This document shows positions 34,491 through 43,060 of a stretch of 64,000 bases of DNA, one piece after another. The translations under genes and the position numbers were made by a program. The DNA comes from Exilibacterium tricleocarpae (GTDB lineage Bacteria > Pseudomonadota > Gammaproteobacteria > Pseudomonadales > Cellvibrionaceae). The stretch lies in assembly GCF_007004655.1 (NCBI RefSeq), contig NZ_ML660087.1, forward strand, positions 196,987-260,986, read 5' to 3'. Below the pieces are notes generated by a model. It saw only the letters and a program-made list of their open reading frames with translations. It was not told the origin of the DNA and did no database searches. How positions within the stretch are numbered: position 1 is the stretch's first letter; each line of letters opens with the position of its first letter.

Positions 34491-35273
34491 ATGAACCTTG
34501 ACGCCGTCCATATCAAAGTCCGCGACCTGACCATGCGCTATGGGAGCAAAGTGATACAGCAAAATCTGACTTTCGATGTCAACCGGCGCGATATTTTTAT
34601 TATTATGGGCGGCAGTGGCAGCGGTAAGAGCACTTTGTTAAAGCATATGTTCGGGTTACTGCACCCGGCGCAAGGAAAAGTGTTGATTAATGAAGCCAGT
34701 CTCTGGGATGCCGGCGAAACCGAGCGCCGGCAACTGATGCAGAAATTTGGCGTTTCCTATCAGGCCGGCGCCCTGGTCAGTTCGCTGACGCTGGCGGAAA
34801 ATATCGGTATGCCACTGGAGTTGTATACCGCACTCAGCCGTGCGGAGATACGGGAGCTGGTGGAGCTTAAACTGGCGATGGTCGGCCTGGCCGGCTTTGC
34901 CGATTACTACCCCGCCGAGATCAGTGGTGGCATGTTGAAGCGGGCTGCCCTGGCGCGGGCAATTGCCATGGACCCGGAGATTCTGTTTTTCGATGAACCT
35001 TCCGCCGGTCTGGACCCGGTCAGCGCGCGCTTACTGGACGATTTGATTCTGGAACTGAATGCCAGCCTGAAGTCCACGATTGTTGTGGTTACCCACGAGC
35101 TTGCCAGTATCCTCACCATCGGCACCAATTCGGTATTCCTCGACCCGGAAACCAAAACCATGCTCACAACCGGCAAGCCGGCCGATTTGCTGGAGTACTG
35201 TGAGATTGAAAAAGTACAGCGTTTTTTACGGCGCGGAGCAACAAAAGAAGCGACATTATGTCCCAACAAGTAA
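34491..35273 (+). CDS. MlaF-type ABC transporter ATPase
   Basis: ATG 34491 gives 260 residues; TTG 34458 overlaps the permease stop and is possible. Walker A is GGSGSGKST, the signature motif is ISGGMLKRAALARA, and Walker B is ILFFDEPSAGLDP. This places it in the MlaF/MkL group that pairs with MlaE permeases. It is cytoplasmic and drives the transporter. The end overlaps the MCE gene by 16 bases. Confidence 0.93.
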   Translation: MNLDAVHIKVRDLTMRYGSKVIQQNLTFDVNRRDIFIIMGGSGSGKSTLLKHMFGLLHPAQGKVLINEASLWDAGETERRQLMQKFGVSYQAGALVSSLTLAENIGMPLELYTALSRAEIRELVELKLAMVGLAGFADYYPAEISGGMLKRAALARAIAMDPEILFFDEPSAGLDPVSARLLDDLILELNASLKSTIVVVTHELASILTIGTNSVFLDPETKTMLTTGKPADLLEYCEIEKVQRFLRRGATKEATLCPNK

Positions 35274-36220
35274 GTGCCCGTAATATCGGGTTGTTCGCGA
35301 TTGGCGCCATCCTGGTACTGACAGCCGGCTTGCTCGTCTTTGGTTCCGGCGACTGGTTTCAGCCGGAGCAGAAAGTTGAGATGGCGTTTGAGGGCAATGT
35401 GAAGGGGTTGGCAATTGGTTCCTATATCACCTTTCGCGGGGTAAGAATTGGCGAAGTGCGGACCATGAATCTGGAGCTCGACGAAAGTGAAACACGGATC
35501 GTTGTCAGAGTGACCGGTATTATCGTCCCTCAGGGAGATGATCCCGACCCGATAACTCAAGGTGAGCACCTGGCACTGATCCAAAATCTGGTGGCCCAGG
35601 GCGTTGCCGCACAGTTAGTGGCCGAAAATATGGTTACCGGGCGACTCCAGGTGCAGCTGGAATTTTTTGAAGACCTGGAGAAGTTTTCACTGCCGAGCAA
35701 GTACAACTATCCGGTTATTCCAACCGTGCCCAGCGACTATGAGATTGTGGCCGATGTAGTGCAGGACCTGGTGGACGACTTCAAGGCCATCGCTCAGGGG
35801 TTAAACAACATCCTCGGCTCAGAGGAGTCGCAGGCTACCGCGCAGCAACTGCGAGCCGCGATTACCCACCTGAACAGTATCCTGTCAGTGTTGGATAACG
35901 ATAAAGAAACCTTGTCGACGGAACTAATGGCCGCTACACAATCCGTGCGACAAATGGCAGACTCGATCAATGAAGCGGCGGTTACAGCTAGGCCAGCACT
36001 CAAATCGGCATCCGCATCACTGGCACTGTTGGACACTACCCTGCAAGGGGCGATGAGCACGCTCAAGACGTATCAACAAGCCATACAGCCCGGATCGGAA
36101 CTTAGCGTCGCTTTGATTCAGACGCTAGGTGCCTTTGAGCGCTCTGCTGATCAGGTTCGCCAGTTGGCTGAAACTCTGCAGCGTAACCCGGAATCCCTGT
36201 TAATGGGCAAACAACCCTAG
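35258..36220 (+). CDS. MCE-domain periplasmic lipid-transfer protein (MlaD-like)
   Basis: The 320-residue protein has one N-terminal membrane helix (IGLFAIGAILVLTAGLLVFG). An MCE domain follows at about 40-130: VEMAFEGNVKGLAIGSYITFRGVRIGEV, then LIQNLVAQGVAAQLV. After that comes a long helical region (about 170-310), expected to form a coiled-coil barrel or needle. It anchors in the inner membrane and channels lipid through the periplasm. The helical tail makes it closer to PqiB/YebT-like or Mce proteins than to the short E. coli MlaD. Confidence 0.9.
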   Translation: MSQQVSARNIGLFAIGAILVLTAGLLVFGSGDWFQPEQKVEMAFEGNVKGLAIGSYITFRGVRIGEVRTMNLELDESETRIVVRVTGIIVPQGDDPDPITQGEHLALIQNLVAQGVAAQLVAENMVTGRLQVQLEFFEDLEKFSLPSKYNYPVIPTVPSDYEIVADVVQDLVDDFKAIAQGLNNILGSEESQATAQQLRAAITHLNSILSVLDNDKETLSTELMAATQSVRQMADSINEAAVTARPALKSASASLALLDTTLQGAMSTLKTYQQAIQPGSELSVALIQTLGAFERSADQVRQLAETLQRNPESLLMGKQP

Positions 36221-36229
36221 GATAAAGTT

Positions 36230-36835
36230 ATGAACCGTTTGTTGCGACTACCCATCCTGTCGCTAAGCATCTTGCTGGCGGGCTGCGTTTCCTCGGGAAA
36301 GTCCGTTGAGACCGATTACTACGTGCTGTCGTCGCCACAACTGGCCGATCAAAAGTTAGCGCATGGCGATATTAAGGTGATTGCACTCGGGCCGATTACT
36401 TTTGCTGACTATTTGAAGCGGGCGTCTATTGTCGAGCGTAATTCCAGCGTTAACATCAAGGTCTCCAATGTCAAGCAGTGGGCCGGCAATATCGAAAACG
36501 AATTTCAGATTGCACTGTTGAAACATTTCACTAATCTCGATTCCCGCTACCTGTATGTGAAACACCCGAGCATGCTCAATACCAGACCCCTACGGCGCTT
36601 GCGGGTCGATATCTTGCGCTTCGATGTAAAACTGGACGGCCCCGCACGGCTGGAAGCTGTCTGGGCCTGGCTGGACCAGCACGGTGAGGTGGTGGCTGCC
36701 GGCAATTTCTCGCGTACAAGTAGGGCTGAATCGACCCATGCAGGTGCAGTTTCAGCGATGAGCGCATTGTTGCAGCAGTTCAGTACCGAAGTGCACCAAG
36801 CGCTTACTGCAGCAGCCGGCTCTAAACGGAGCTAA
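36230..36835 (+). CDS. ABC-transport auxiliary lipoprotein (PqiC-like)
   Basis: The 201-residue protein starts with a lipoprotein signal, SLSILLAGC, so Cys is lipidated. VETDYYVLSSPQ and the rest match the PqiC/ABC-transport auxiliary group by pattern: KVIALGPITFADYLKRASIV, NEFQIALLKHFTN, and a late ARLEAVWAWLD. It probably sits in the outer membrane and receives the MCE channel. AGGA precedes the ATG, ten bases after the MCE stop. Confidence 0.82.
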   Translation: MNRLLRLPILSLSILLAGCVSSGKSVETDYYVLSSPQLADQKLAHGDIKVIALGPITFADYLKRASIVERNSSVNIKVSNVKQWAGNIENEFQIALLKHFTNLDSRYLYVKHPSMLNTRPLRRLRVDILRFDVKLDGPARLEAVWAWLDQHGEVVAAGNFSRTSRAESTHAGAVSAMSALLQQFSTEVHQALTAAAGSKRS

Positions 36836-37660
36836 ATTGCATAATGGGCTGTAGCGGCCAATGACGGGATGATCGGCCGGGCGTTAGTAATGGTCGATAT
36901 CGCATCACAGTATAATGTAGCCATTCCAGAGTGTCGGCCCGTTTTCACTGGGGTGGGCATATATAGCGTGGTTGCAACAATTAATGCTATAGCGCGTTGG
37001 TACAAATACGCGTGCTTGAGGTGATTCACCACCTTAGGCAATTCAACCTTGCCTCTCTCCAGCCATCCGTAGGTCAACATAAAAAATCACCACCGGAAAA
37101 AAGTTGTAAGCAGTCAGACCGTAACTGTTGGGTAACTACGGATAAGACGCAGTATTTTTTTGGCGATCAGAAAGTGCCGAACTCTCGTTTCGAATACATA
37201 CTGGCGGTGAAAGACGCCATGGAGTGTCTTTGGGTGCCGGGCGCTGTCAAGAAGGTGCAGATTCTACGGTGGGGCGTCGACACACAGATGTAACGTGCAC
37301 TGTTGTAAAAGTGTATTTGTAACATTGTAGTTGTAACAGGTGTTTTCTTGGTGGATGTCTTTGTAGCGCATATTATTGTATAAAACTTATTGGAAAAATT
37401 TTGAAAAAATATTCCATCTCTATGGGCTTGATCCTCGTGTCAGGTGTGTGGGTAAATTTGGTTTCTTTTCAATTAAACAGGAGTCGAAATTTTTCGCTTA
37501 ACGACTTTCCCGGCAACACGAAAAATATTGCAGTTTTTTAACAGATCGACTGGTATGCCTTTTATTTGAGATACCTGTTCCCATTAAAAAACCTTTTTTC
37601 AATTGATATGCCATTGCTTGTAGTAAATGCCGGTGATGGATAAATCAACGGAGTGAAACA
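36836..37660. other. 825-bp spacer upstream of the duplicated secreted-protein genes
   Basis: No gene is supported. The left half may contain the end of the MCE operon transcript, but no clear hairpin with a U-tract was seen. The right half contains a four-copy TTGTAAC-type repeat (listed separately) and, from about 37350, sequence that is duplicated 1654 bases further on. Confidence 0.45.
37288..37337. promoter_or_regulatory. Four TTGTAAC-like direct repeats at 14-15 bp spacing
   Basis: ATGTAAC at 37288, TTGTAAA at 37303, TTGTAAC at 37317 and TTGTAAC at 37331 are spaced 15, 14 and 14 bases apart. They lie about 325-375 bases upstream of the first duplicated gene. Copies also occur at 38986 and 39016, upstream of the second gene. 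The spacing is not a whole helical turn, so cooperative binding on one face is not certain. Confidence 0.4.
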
Positions 37661-38665
37661 ATGACACTAAGCAAATTAATACTAAGTACTACCCTGGCAC
37701 TAACCCCCTTAACCTCTTTTGGCTTGTCTCATATCAATGCCTGCATTGAGGCGCCGCCGCACACCTATGAGGATGCGCGGGTCACCAGCTATTTTCATGT
37801 GGTCAAAGACGGATTTAGTTTGTGTTACACCAATAAACTTAACTACCCTGGTGAAACCCGGTATAACGACATTCAATCTCAGGTGTCGAGTGCTACCAGG
37901 GATGTGGTTACCCAGCGCTTCCTTTTACAGGCGGCAGTTAGTAACGAATTTAACCAGGCCGCGCGACAGTTGGCCGACGACGAGGGGCTGTCGCTGAAAA
38001 GAAGCAGCGCTGCATTGACAGGCCCGATTGAATTGCATGTTCAGGGAAACAGGGACTCTGTGGGCAATATTGGTGTCACCATTGGTGGTTTTAACATCTC
38101 GGCCTATGCCAGGTTTGAAAAGAGCTGGTATGCTGAAGCCTCAGCCTCGATTACCGCACAAAATATCAGGCTAACCGGTAATTATAACGTCTACACGGGA
38201 CTTATCGATAATTTGGTATTTAACGACTTTCGATTGAATGTCAATGTCGATACCGACACGATTCTCGACTTTTTGATCCCCGGAATCAATTTGTTGACTA
38301 ATCGTTTGGAAGAAAAATTTGCCAATGAAGTGGAAGATAAAATAAGAGAGAGCCTGAAACACAGAGCGGATAATTATTCCACCGTTATCTTTGGTTTAGA
38401 TACCCATCTCCCCGAGGGCGAGTTTTTCTACAATGGTCAAGATCTCGCCCTATTGGTTAAAGACGAGCTTGCCAACCTGGTTACGAATGTGGATGTGAAG
38501 GTATCGGTTGGCTACGTTAACATTTACCCTACGGGCAATATAGTACAAATTTCTTTGCCGAGGAAAGGTCTAGCGGTTACCGCAGGGCAAAAAGGCTATA
38601 TCGGATGGAATCCTTGTCGGTTCGGAAATGCAGAGAGCAACGGTATCACACCTTTCTGTAATTAG
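37661..38665 (+). CDS. Secreted protein of unknown function, copy A
   Basis: ATG 37661 follows GGAG at seven bases and encodes 334 residues with a signal peptide (LILSTTLALTPLTSFG). Four cysteines are visible in mature HINACIEAPP, FSLCYTN, WNPCRFG and TPFCN, placed to form two disulfides. The middle (LTGNYNVYTGLIDNLVFNDFRLNVNVD) alternates like an amphipathic beta-sheet. A helix follows, INLLTNRLEEKFANEVEDKI. That arrangement recalls lipid-binding TULIP/BPI-like folds, but I cannot confirm it. The protein ends at a strong terminator, so the gene is monocistronic. Copy B lies directly downstream. Confidence 0.75.
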   Translation: MTLSKLILSTTLALTPLTSFGLSHINACIEAPPHTYEDARVTSYFHVVKDGFSLCYTNKLNYPGETRYNDIQSQVSSATRDVVTQRFLLQAAVSNEFNQAARQLADDEGLSLKRSSAALTGPIELHVQGNRDSVGNIGVTIGGFNISAYARFEKSWYAEASASITAQNIRLTGNYNVYTGLIDNLVFNDFRLNVNVDTDTILDFLIPGINLLTNRLEEKFANEVEDKIRESLKHRADNYSTVIFGLDTHLPEGEFFYNGQDLALLVKDELANLVTNVDVKVSVGYVNIYPTGNIVQISLPRKGLAVTAGQKGYIGWNPCRFGNAESNGITPFCN

Positions 38666-38682
38666 TGTCGGTATGCTGATAC

Positions 38683-38713
38683 GAGCCGGCCTTGCAACGG
38701 CCGGCTCTTTTTT
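38683..38713 (+). terminator. Rho-independent terminator of copy A
   Basis: GAGCCGGCC (38683-38691) pairs exactly with GGCCGGCTC (38699-38707) across a 7-base loop, followed by a run of T. It begins 18 bases after the stop codon. Confidence 0.92.
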
Positions 38714-39311
38714 AAAAGGGTTAAGTTGACTGTTACCCTCGATATAATCTCCGTATATCCCTGCCTCCCCGATGCCCGTTCGTGCGCAGATCGCCGCGTT
38801 CCACCAGTTGCTGCACCTCTGTGATATCTGCACCGCTTTTCAGTCAGTAGGTTGTGAAAATATTCCTGTTTGCCTACCTCAAAGATATTGTCATTAGTAG
38901 AGAAACTTAGTGGTGCTGAAAAACCACTGTTACTCTAAGCGAAGGTTGCGGGCAATTAATTCTTGTAGTATCTGCTGACAAATTATTGTAACAAAATTCT
39001 TTCATAGCAAACATTTTGTAACGCTCGTTCCTGTAATATACGTTCTCATTGGGAATGACTTCGTAATATGTGTTTTTATAATAACCTGAAAAAATATTTC
39101 GCCTATATGGTCTTGATCCCAATGTAAGATCTATGGATAAATTTGATCCCTGTTCGATTAATCGGGAGTTGGCTTTTTTTGTGTAACAGTTTCGTTTAAT
39201 AGGACGAAAAGTGTTACAAAATTGTAATTTTCCGGTTGATCGGTATTTTTTCAATTGACTTACCTCTGCTTGTGTCAAATGCTTGCAGAGGATAAATCAA
39301 CGGAGTGATAA
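38714..39311. other. Spacer between the duplicated genes
   Basis: No gene is supported. The left part repeats in the region after copy B and the right part repeats the upstream region of copy A. An imperfect inverted repeat, TGTAACAGTTTCGT with ACGAAAAGTGTTACA, lies at about 39180-39217, around 100 bases before copy B; it may be a regulator site or part of the 5' leader. Confidence 0.45.
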
Positions 39312-40319
39312 ATGATGACGCTGAAAAAAATTGTACTAAGTGCCGTTGTGGCATTAACTCCCTTAACCTCTTTCGCCCTGACTCATATCAATGCCTGTAT
39401 CGACGCGCCGCCCTATACCTATGAGACTGAGCGGGTTACCAGTTATTTCCATGTGGCTGCAAGCGGGTTTGGTCTATGCTATACCAACAAACTCAACTTT
39501 CCTGGCGAGGCTCGATACAACGAGATTCAATCACAGGTATCGAGTGCCACGATTGATGTGTTTATGCAGCGCCTGGCGTTACAGAGGGCGATTAGTACGC
39601 AACTTAACGAGGCGGCACGCCAGCTCGCCAGCGATGAAGGCCTATCGTTGAAGAGAAGCGGTGCCTCATTGACCGGTCCAATTGAATTTCATATTCAGGG
39701 AAACAGGGATTCCACAGGTAATATTCGGGTGAGTGTTGGTGGTTTTAATCTTTCAGCTCACGCCAAGTTTGAGAAGAGCTGGTATGCTGAAGCTTCAGCC
39801 TCAATCACGGCACAGAATATCAGGCTGACCGGTAATTATAACGTCTACACGGGACTTATCGATAATCTGGTGTTTAACGACTTTCGCTTAAATGTCAATG
39901 TAGATACCGATACGATACTTGACTTTTTGATCCCCGGGATCAATTTGTTAACCAACCGTCTTGAAGCAAAATTCGCCAGCGAAGTAGAAGAAAAAATAAG
40001 GGAGAGTCTTGAACACAGGGCGGATAATTACTCCAAGGTTATCTTTGGTTTGGATGTTTACCTTCCAGACGGTCAGTTTTACTACAATGGAGAAGACCTT
40101 GCCATAGTGGTTAAAAATGAGCTTGCCAGCTTGATCACTAACGTAGATCTCAAAATAACGGTCGGCGATGTTAGCTTTTACCCGATAGGTAATATATTGC
40201 AGATTGCTCTGCCAAGAAAAGGTATAGCTATCACCGCAGGGCAAAAAGGCTATAAGGGCTGGAACCCATGCCGGTTCACAGAGACGGCAGGCAGCGACAT
40301 CGTCCCCTTCTGTAATTAA
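39312..40319 (+). CDS. Secreted protein of unknown function, copy B
   Basis: Adjacent ATGs at 39312 and 39315 follow GGAG; the product is 334-335 residues. Signal peptide, the four cysteines (HINACIDAPP, FGLCYTN, WNPCRFT, VPFCN) and the central block match copy A closely. Differences are concentrated in the N-terminal third and the last 90 residues. The central segment is nearly identical at DNA level, which points to recent duplication or gene conversion. As for copy A, a lipid-binding beta-rich fold is possible but unproven. Its own terminator follows. Confidence 0.75.
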   Translation: MMTLKKIVLSAVVALTPLTSFALTHINACIDAPPYTYETERVTSYFHVAASGFGLCYTNKLNFPGEARYNEIQSQVSSATIDVFMQRLALQRAISTQLNEAARQLASDEGLSLKRSGASLTGPIEFHIQGNRDSTGNIRVSVGGFNLSAHAKFEKSWYAEASASITAQNIRLTGNYNVYTGLIDNLVFNDFRLNVNVDTDTILDFLIPGINLLTNRLEAKFASEVEEKIRESLEHRADNYSKVIFGLDVYLPDGQFYYNGEDLAIVVKNELASLITNVDLKITVGDVSFYPIGNILQIALPRKGIAITAGQKGYKGWNPCRFTETAGSDIVPFCN

Positions 40320-40333
40320 GTCTCAACTTTTGG

Positions 40334-40372
40334 AAGCGGGCAGGCCTGGAAATGGTTGGCCCGCTTTTTTGA
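40334..40372 (+). terminator. Rho-independent terminator of copy B
   Basis: AAGCGGGC (40334-40341) pairs with GCCCGCTT (40359-40366), and a T run follows. It is in the same position as the terminator of copy A but has a different stem sequence. Confidence 0.85.
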
Positions 40373-41467
40373 AAGGTTGATATGACATACCGTTCTGAGA
40401 TAATTTCTGCATAGCTTCTGCTTCTCAGGCCCGCGTTCGTGCGCAGACCACCGTGTCTCTCCTGCACTACCCTGGCTTTTCCGGTCAGCGGGTTTTGAGA
40501 GATGAGCCTTACATCTGGTATCAGCATTCTGTTGGAAAGCGCCTTTCTCGAGACTTATCCAATCGAGAATATGAAATCTTTATTCAGTTTAACTATTGCC
40601 CGACTGATCGTTGGAAACTCAATGAGATATCGACAAACGAAAAACACCTGGTACTAATCTGCTAGAGGTTTGGTGCAATTTGGCTTGAGGGTTTGAATTC
40701 ATGATTTCGGTTGTCAACAGTTGCGTAATAGCAATACCCAGGCGTTGTGGATAACCGACAGCCTACTTCTCCTATCGGTAAGAAATTTATACTAATTTGA
40801 AATATAAATAGACACACTAAAAATAGAAAAACCTTATAACCGTCACGTTAACTAACCTTGTGTCATCCTTCCCTATTTCCTGTCACTGGAGTTAACCGAC
40901 TTGCGGCGCGGTTAATGAGATTGATTCATCTCAGCCATAAAGACGAAGATATACCGCAAATATAGGCAATTGACATTTTTAGTTGAGAAGAGCCACTATT
41001 ACGCCCAATGAGCACTGTAGGCGAAGAAAGTCAATATAAAAACTGCCTGTGTAACATTGACAGCCCTGCAAGCCTCGGAAACATGAGGACATACTTCTGA
41101 AGTGGGTGAAAAAGAAGTGTGTGAAGAATAAGAACTAGCTTTGTAATAGATACCCCGATATGCAGGAAGCGATAGCCCTACCCGAAATAGCCTGAAAATC
41201 CAACCGGTATAGATCACGCCATGCGTGATCGGCTTGCGCTTGGGGTGAAAGATCAATCGGCGAGTAAGATATGAAAAATTAGACGTCGAAAAGAGATAGC
41301 CTTTAAATAAAGGCAAATTAACTATCAAGTTTTATGATTTTTGGAAATTCTTCAGAAATTTCTAGAGCTTTATGTCGTCGCTCACAAAAGGAAATGCAGT
41401 CAGTTAGACCCAGGTTGGGTTGGATCACGACCCGGCACACACTAAAGTCAAGCGGAGATGCACAGTC
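40373..41467. other. 1.1-kb spacer without supported gene
   Basis: Only short frames without ribosome sites or recognisable motifs occur. The left 130 bases belong to the tandem duplication. The segment from about 40780 to 40990 is AT-rich. I see no RNA gene or mobile element. Confidence 0.4.
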
Positions 41468-42241
41468 ATGAACGTCTATCAACTTTTAAAACCACTTTCC
41501 TATTTTCGTATTCTCAGTCTTATATCAGTTTTTATCATGTCGACAATCTCCGGCTTGGCTGCCGCGAAATCAGAGCCGCACGGCCATTATTCAAGCGCTT
41601 ATCCACCAATGGCGGGTACGGAGTATGAGCAGTCGGTGATTACCATCCCCATTTATGATATGGCGAGAAGTGAAACCAGCCCGGTAGAAATTCTCAAGTT
41701 GACAGCCTTTATGAGACTGGAGAGAGAAAAACCCATAACCAACGGCCTCGGTTATCGGCAGATCGAGTTTACTATCGCCGATTGGGAGTTATATGGTTAC
41801 AGCGAGTACCTCGACGCCGATGTCACTTTCACGCTGTCAGAGCTGCCCGTTCAGCCAAAGAGCCTGGTCATTGCCCTGCAGGAGGGCAGCGATTATCCGT
41901 CAAATATTATTTATAACGCCATCTATGATGTATGGATAGGGCAGAAACGTATAGTTTCCAATAAGCCGGGCGTAGCCTTTACGAAAAATGTCTTTGAGAT
42001 ACCGCCAAGGAATGTAAGCGTGGCTTTCGAAAAACCCACAGAAATCAAAGATTCAAGCGTACTGGGGGTCAACACCCAGGCGGCAGTAGGCAGGAACGCG
42101 GCTTCTGAAATTATCTTTCGCGATGGCACTTGCGAAGATATGCTGCAGATCACCGAAGAAGAGTATATGCTTGGCAAGAAGGTTGCTGAGGAGGTACGTA
42201 AGGGCCTGCGTTCGTTGAAAGATAGCTATTACTCTCACTAG
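41468..42241 (+). CDS. Exported protein of unknown function
   Basis: ATG 41468 gives 257 residues; TTG 41420 upstream is in frame but lacks a good site. The N-terminus holds a signal peptide (FRILSLISVFIMSTISGLAAA). The mature part has an extended, Tyr- and acid-rich sequence (SSAYPPMAGTEYEQSVITIPIYDM). The tail has a single Cys followed by a charged helix (EEEYMLGKKVAEEVRKGL). No family is recognised. It is the first of several exported proteins encoded in the same direction before the enediyne-type operon. Confidence 0.65.
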   Translation: MNVYQLLKPLSYFRILSLISVFIMSTISGLAAAKSEPHGHYSSAYPPMAGTEYEQSVITIPIYDMARSETSPVEILKLTAFMRLEREKPITNGLGYRQIEFTIADWELYGYSEYLDADVTFTLSELPVQPKSLVIALQEGSDYPSNIIYNAIYDVWIGQKRIVSNKPGVAFTKNVFEIPPRNVSVAFEKPTEIKDSSVLGVNTQAAVGRNAASEIIFRDGTCEDMLQITEEEYMLGKKVAEEVRKGLRSLKDSYYSH

Positions 42242-42323
42242 TGATTGTTATCCTGCTAACAATAATAGATATGAACCTGGCCTCCGCTGTGGCGGCAGGC
42301 TAGGTCTTCTTAAGGGGTTATAT

Positions 42324-42821
42324 ATGGCACGTTGTGCGCTTTGGGGTATTTGTATCATTCTTATGTCATCGGCCAGTGCTACGGAGCTGGAAAAACTGTC
42401 ATTCCTTTCCGGTTGCTGGCAAGGCAATATGGGTGAGAGCGGCAGTATCCGGGAGACTTTCACCAGGCCCAGGGGCGATACGATTCTGGGGAATAGTCAG
42501 ATTGTTATTGACAATAAAAACAGGTTTGTAGAATTTATCAGGATTTACAAAGATCAATCGGGCGTCAATTATCGTCCCTATCCTGATGGAAAAGAGGCTG
42601 CAAATTTCAAAATGGTGAAGCTGGGTGATAAGGAAGTTGTATTTGAAAATATGGAAAATGACTATCCCAAAATAATCTCTTATCGTTATCAGAGCGATGG
42701 CATGCTAAATGCGCGCATCGAAGGTGCGAACAAAGAAAAAGTTCAAAACTTCTATATGGCGCCGGTTGATTGTGGTGCCGAGACACATTTGAAAGCGCTT
42801 AGAAGTAAAAAGCTTAAATAG
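42324..42821 (+). CDS. Exported DUF6265-like protein
   Basis: The 165-residue protein has a signal peptide (ALWGICIILMSSASA). LEKLSFLSGCWQGN follows, then ETFTRPRGDTILGNSQIV and FVEFIRIYKDQSGVNYRPYPDGK. The L-x-x-L-x-G-C/x-W start, the E-x-x-x-P-x-G-x-x-x-L-G segment and the FEF strand are the pattern of DUF6265, a lipocalin-like family of unknown function. AGGGG precedes the ATG. Confidence 0.7.
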   Translation: MARCALWGICIILMSSASATELEKLSFLSGCWQGNMGESGSIRETFTRPRGDTILGNSQIVIDNKNRFVEFIRIYKDQSGVNYRPYPDGKEAANFKMVKLGDKEVVFENMENDYPKIISYRYQSDGMLNARIEGANKEKVQNFYMAPVDCGAETHLKALRSKKLK

Positions 42822-42943
42822 TTTTAATAATTAACATTTTGTCGGTGGTGACGCTCGTATAGTCACTAGCTACAGTTCGTTATTGCTTGACATATTTGCG
42901 TCGCCTTTCAGCGCGTGTGGTCAGAAGCTGTTATGCATCTGTC

Positions 42944-42962
42944 GCGCCATCCTGGATGGCGC
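42944..42962. other. Perfect short hairpin in spacer
   Basis: GCGCCATC pairs with GATGGCGC around three bases. No T run follows on either strand, so it is a weak terminator candidate for the preceding gene at best. Confidence 0.35.
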
Positions 42963-43060
42963 AAATACACTTAGCTGGTAAACATCAATATAAGTATTTT
43001 TTCCAGATAAGATCATTGGGTGTAAAGCAGTGCCAGGCTATTTGACAAAGAGTAAAAAAT

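Larger units (their letters stand above)
37350..40500. repeat. Tandem segmental duplication, unit about 1.65 kb
   Basis: Two consecutive segments with a shift of about 1654 bases share upstream region, gene and downstream region. Matches include AAATCAACGGAGTGA before each start, long near-identical blocks in the genes (for example 38102-38290 against 39775-39945), and a CGTTCGTGCGCAGA segment after each terminator (about 38778 and 40434). Divergence is higher outside the central coding block. Limits are approximate. Confidence 0.85.

Noticed and set aside
38907-39278. Minus-strand 123-codon frame between the duplicated genes
   Set aside because: It lies in the duplicated upstream region, is not conserved in the copy before gene A, and has no recognisable domain.
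40999-41328. Minus-strand 109-codon frame in the long spacer
   Set aside because: No ribosome site, signal or family is evident, and it is unsupported by context.
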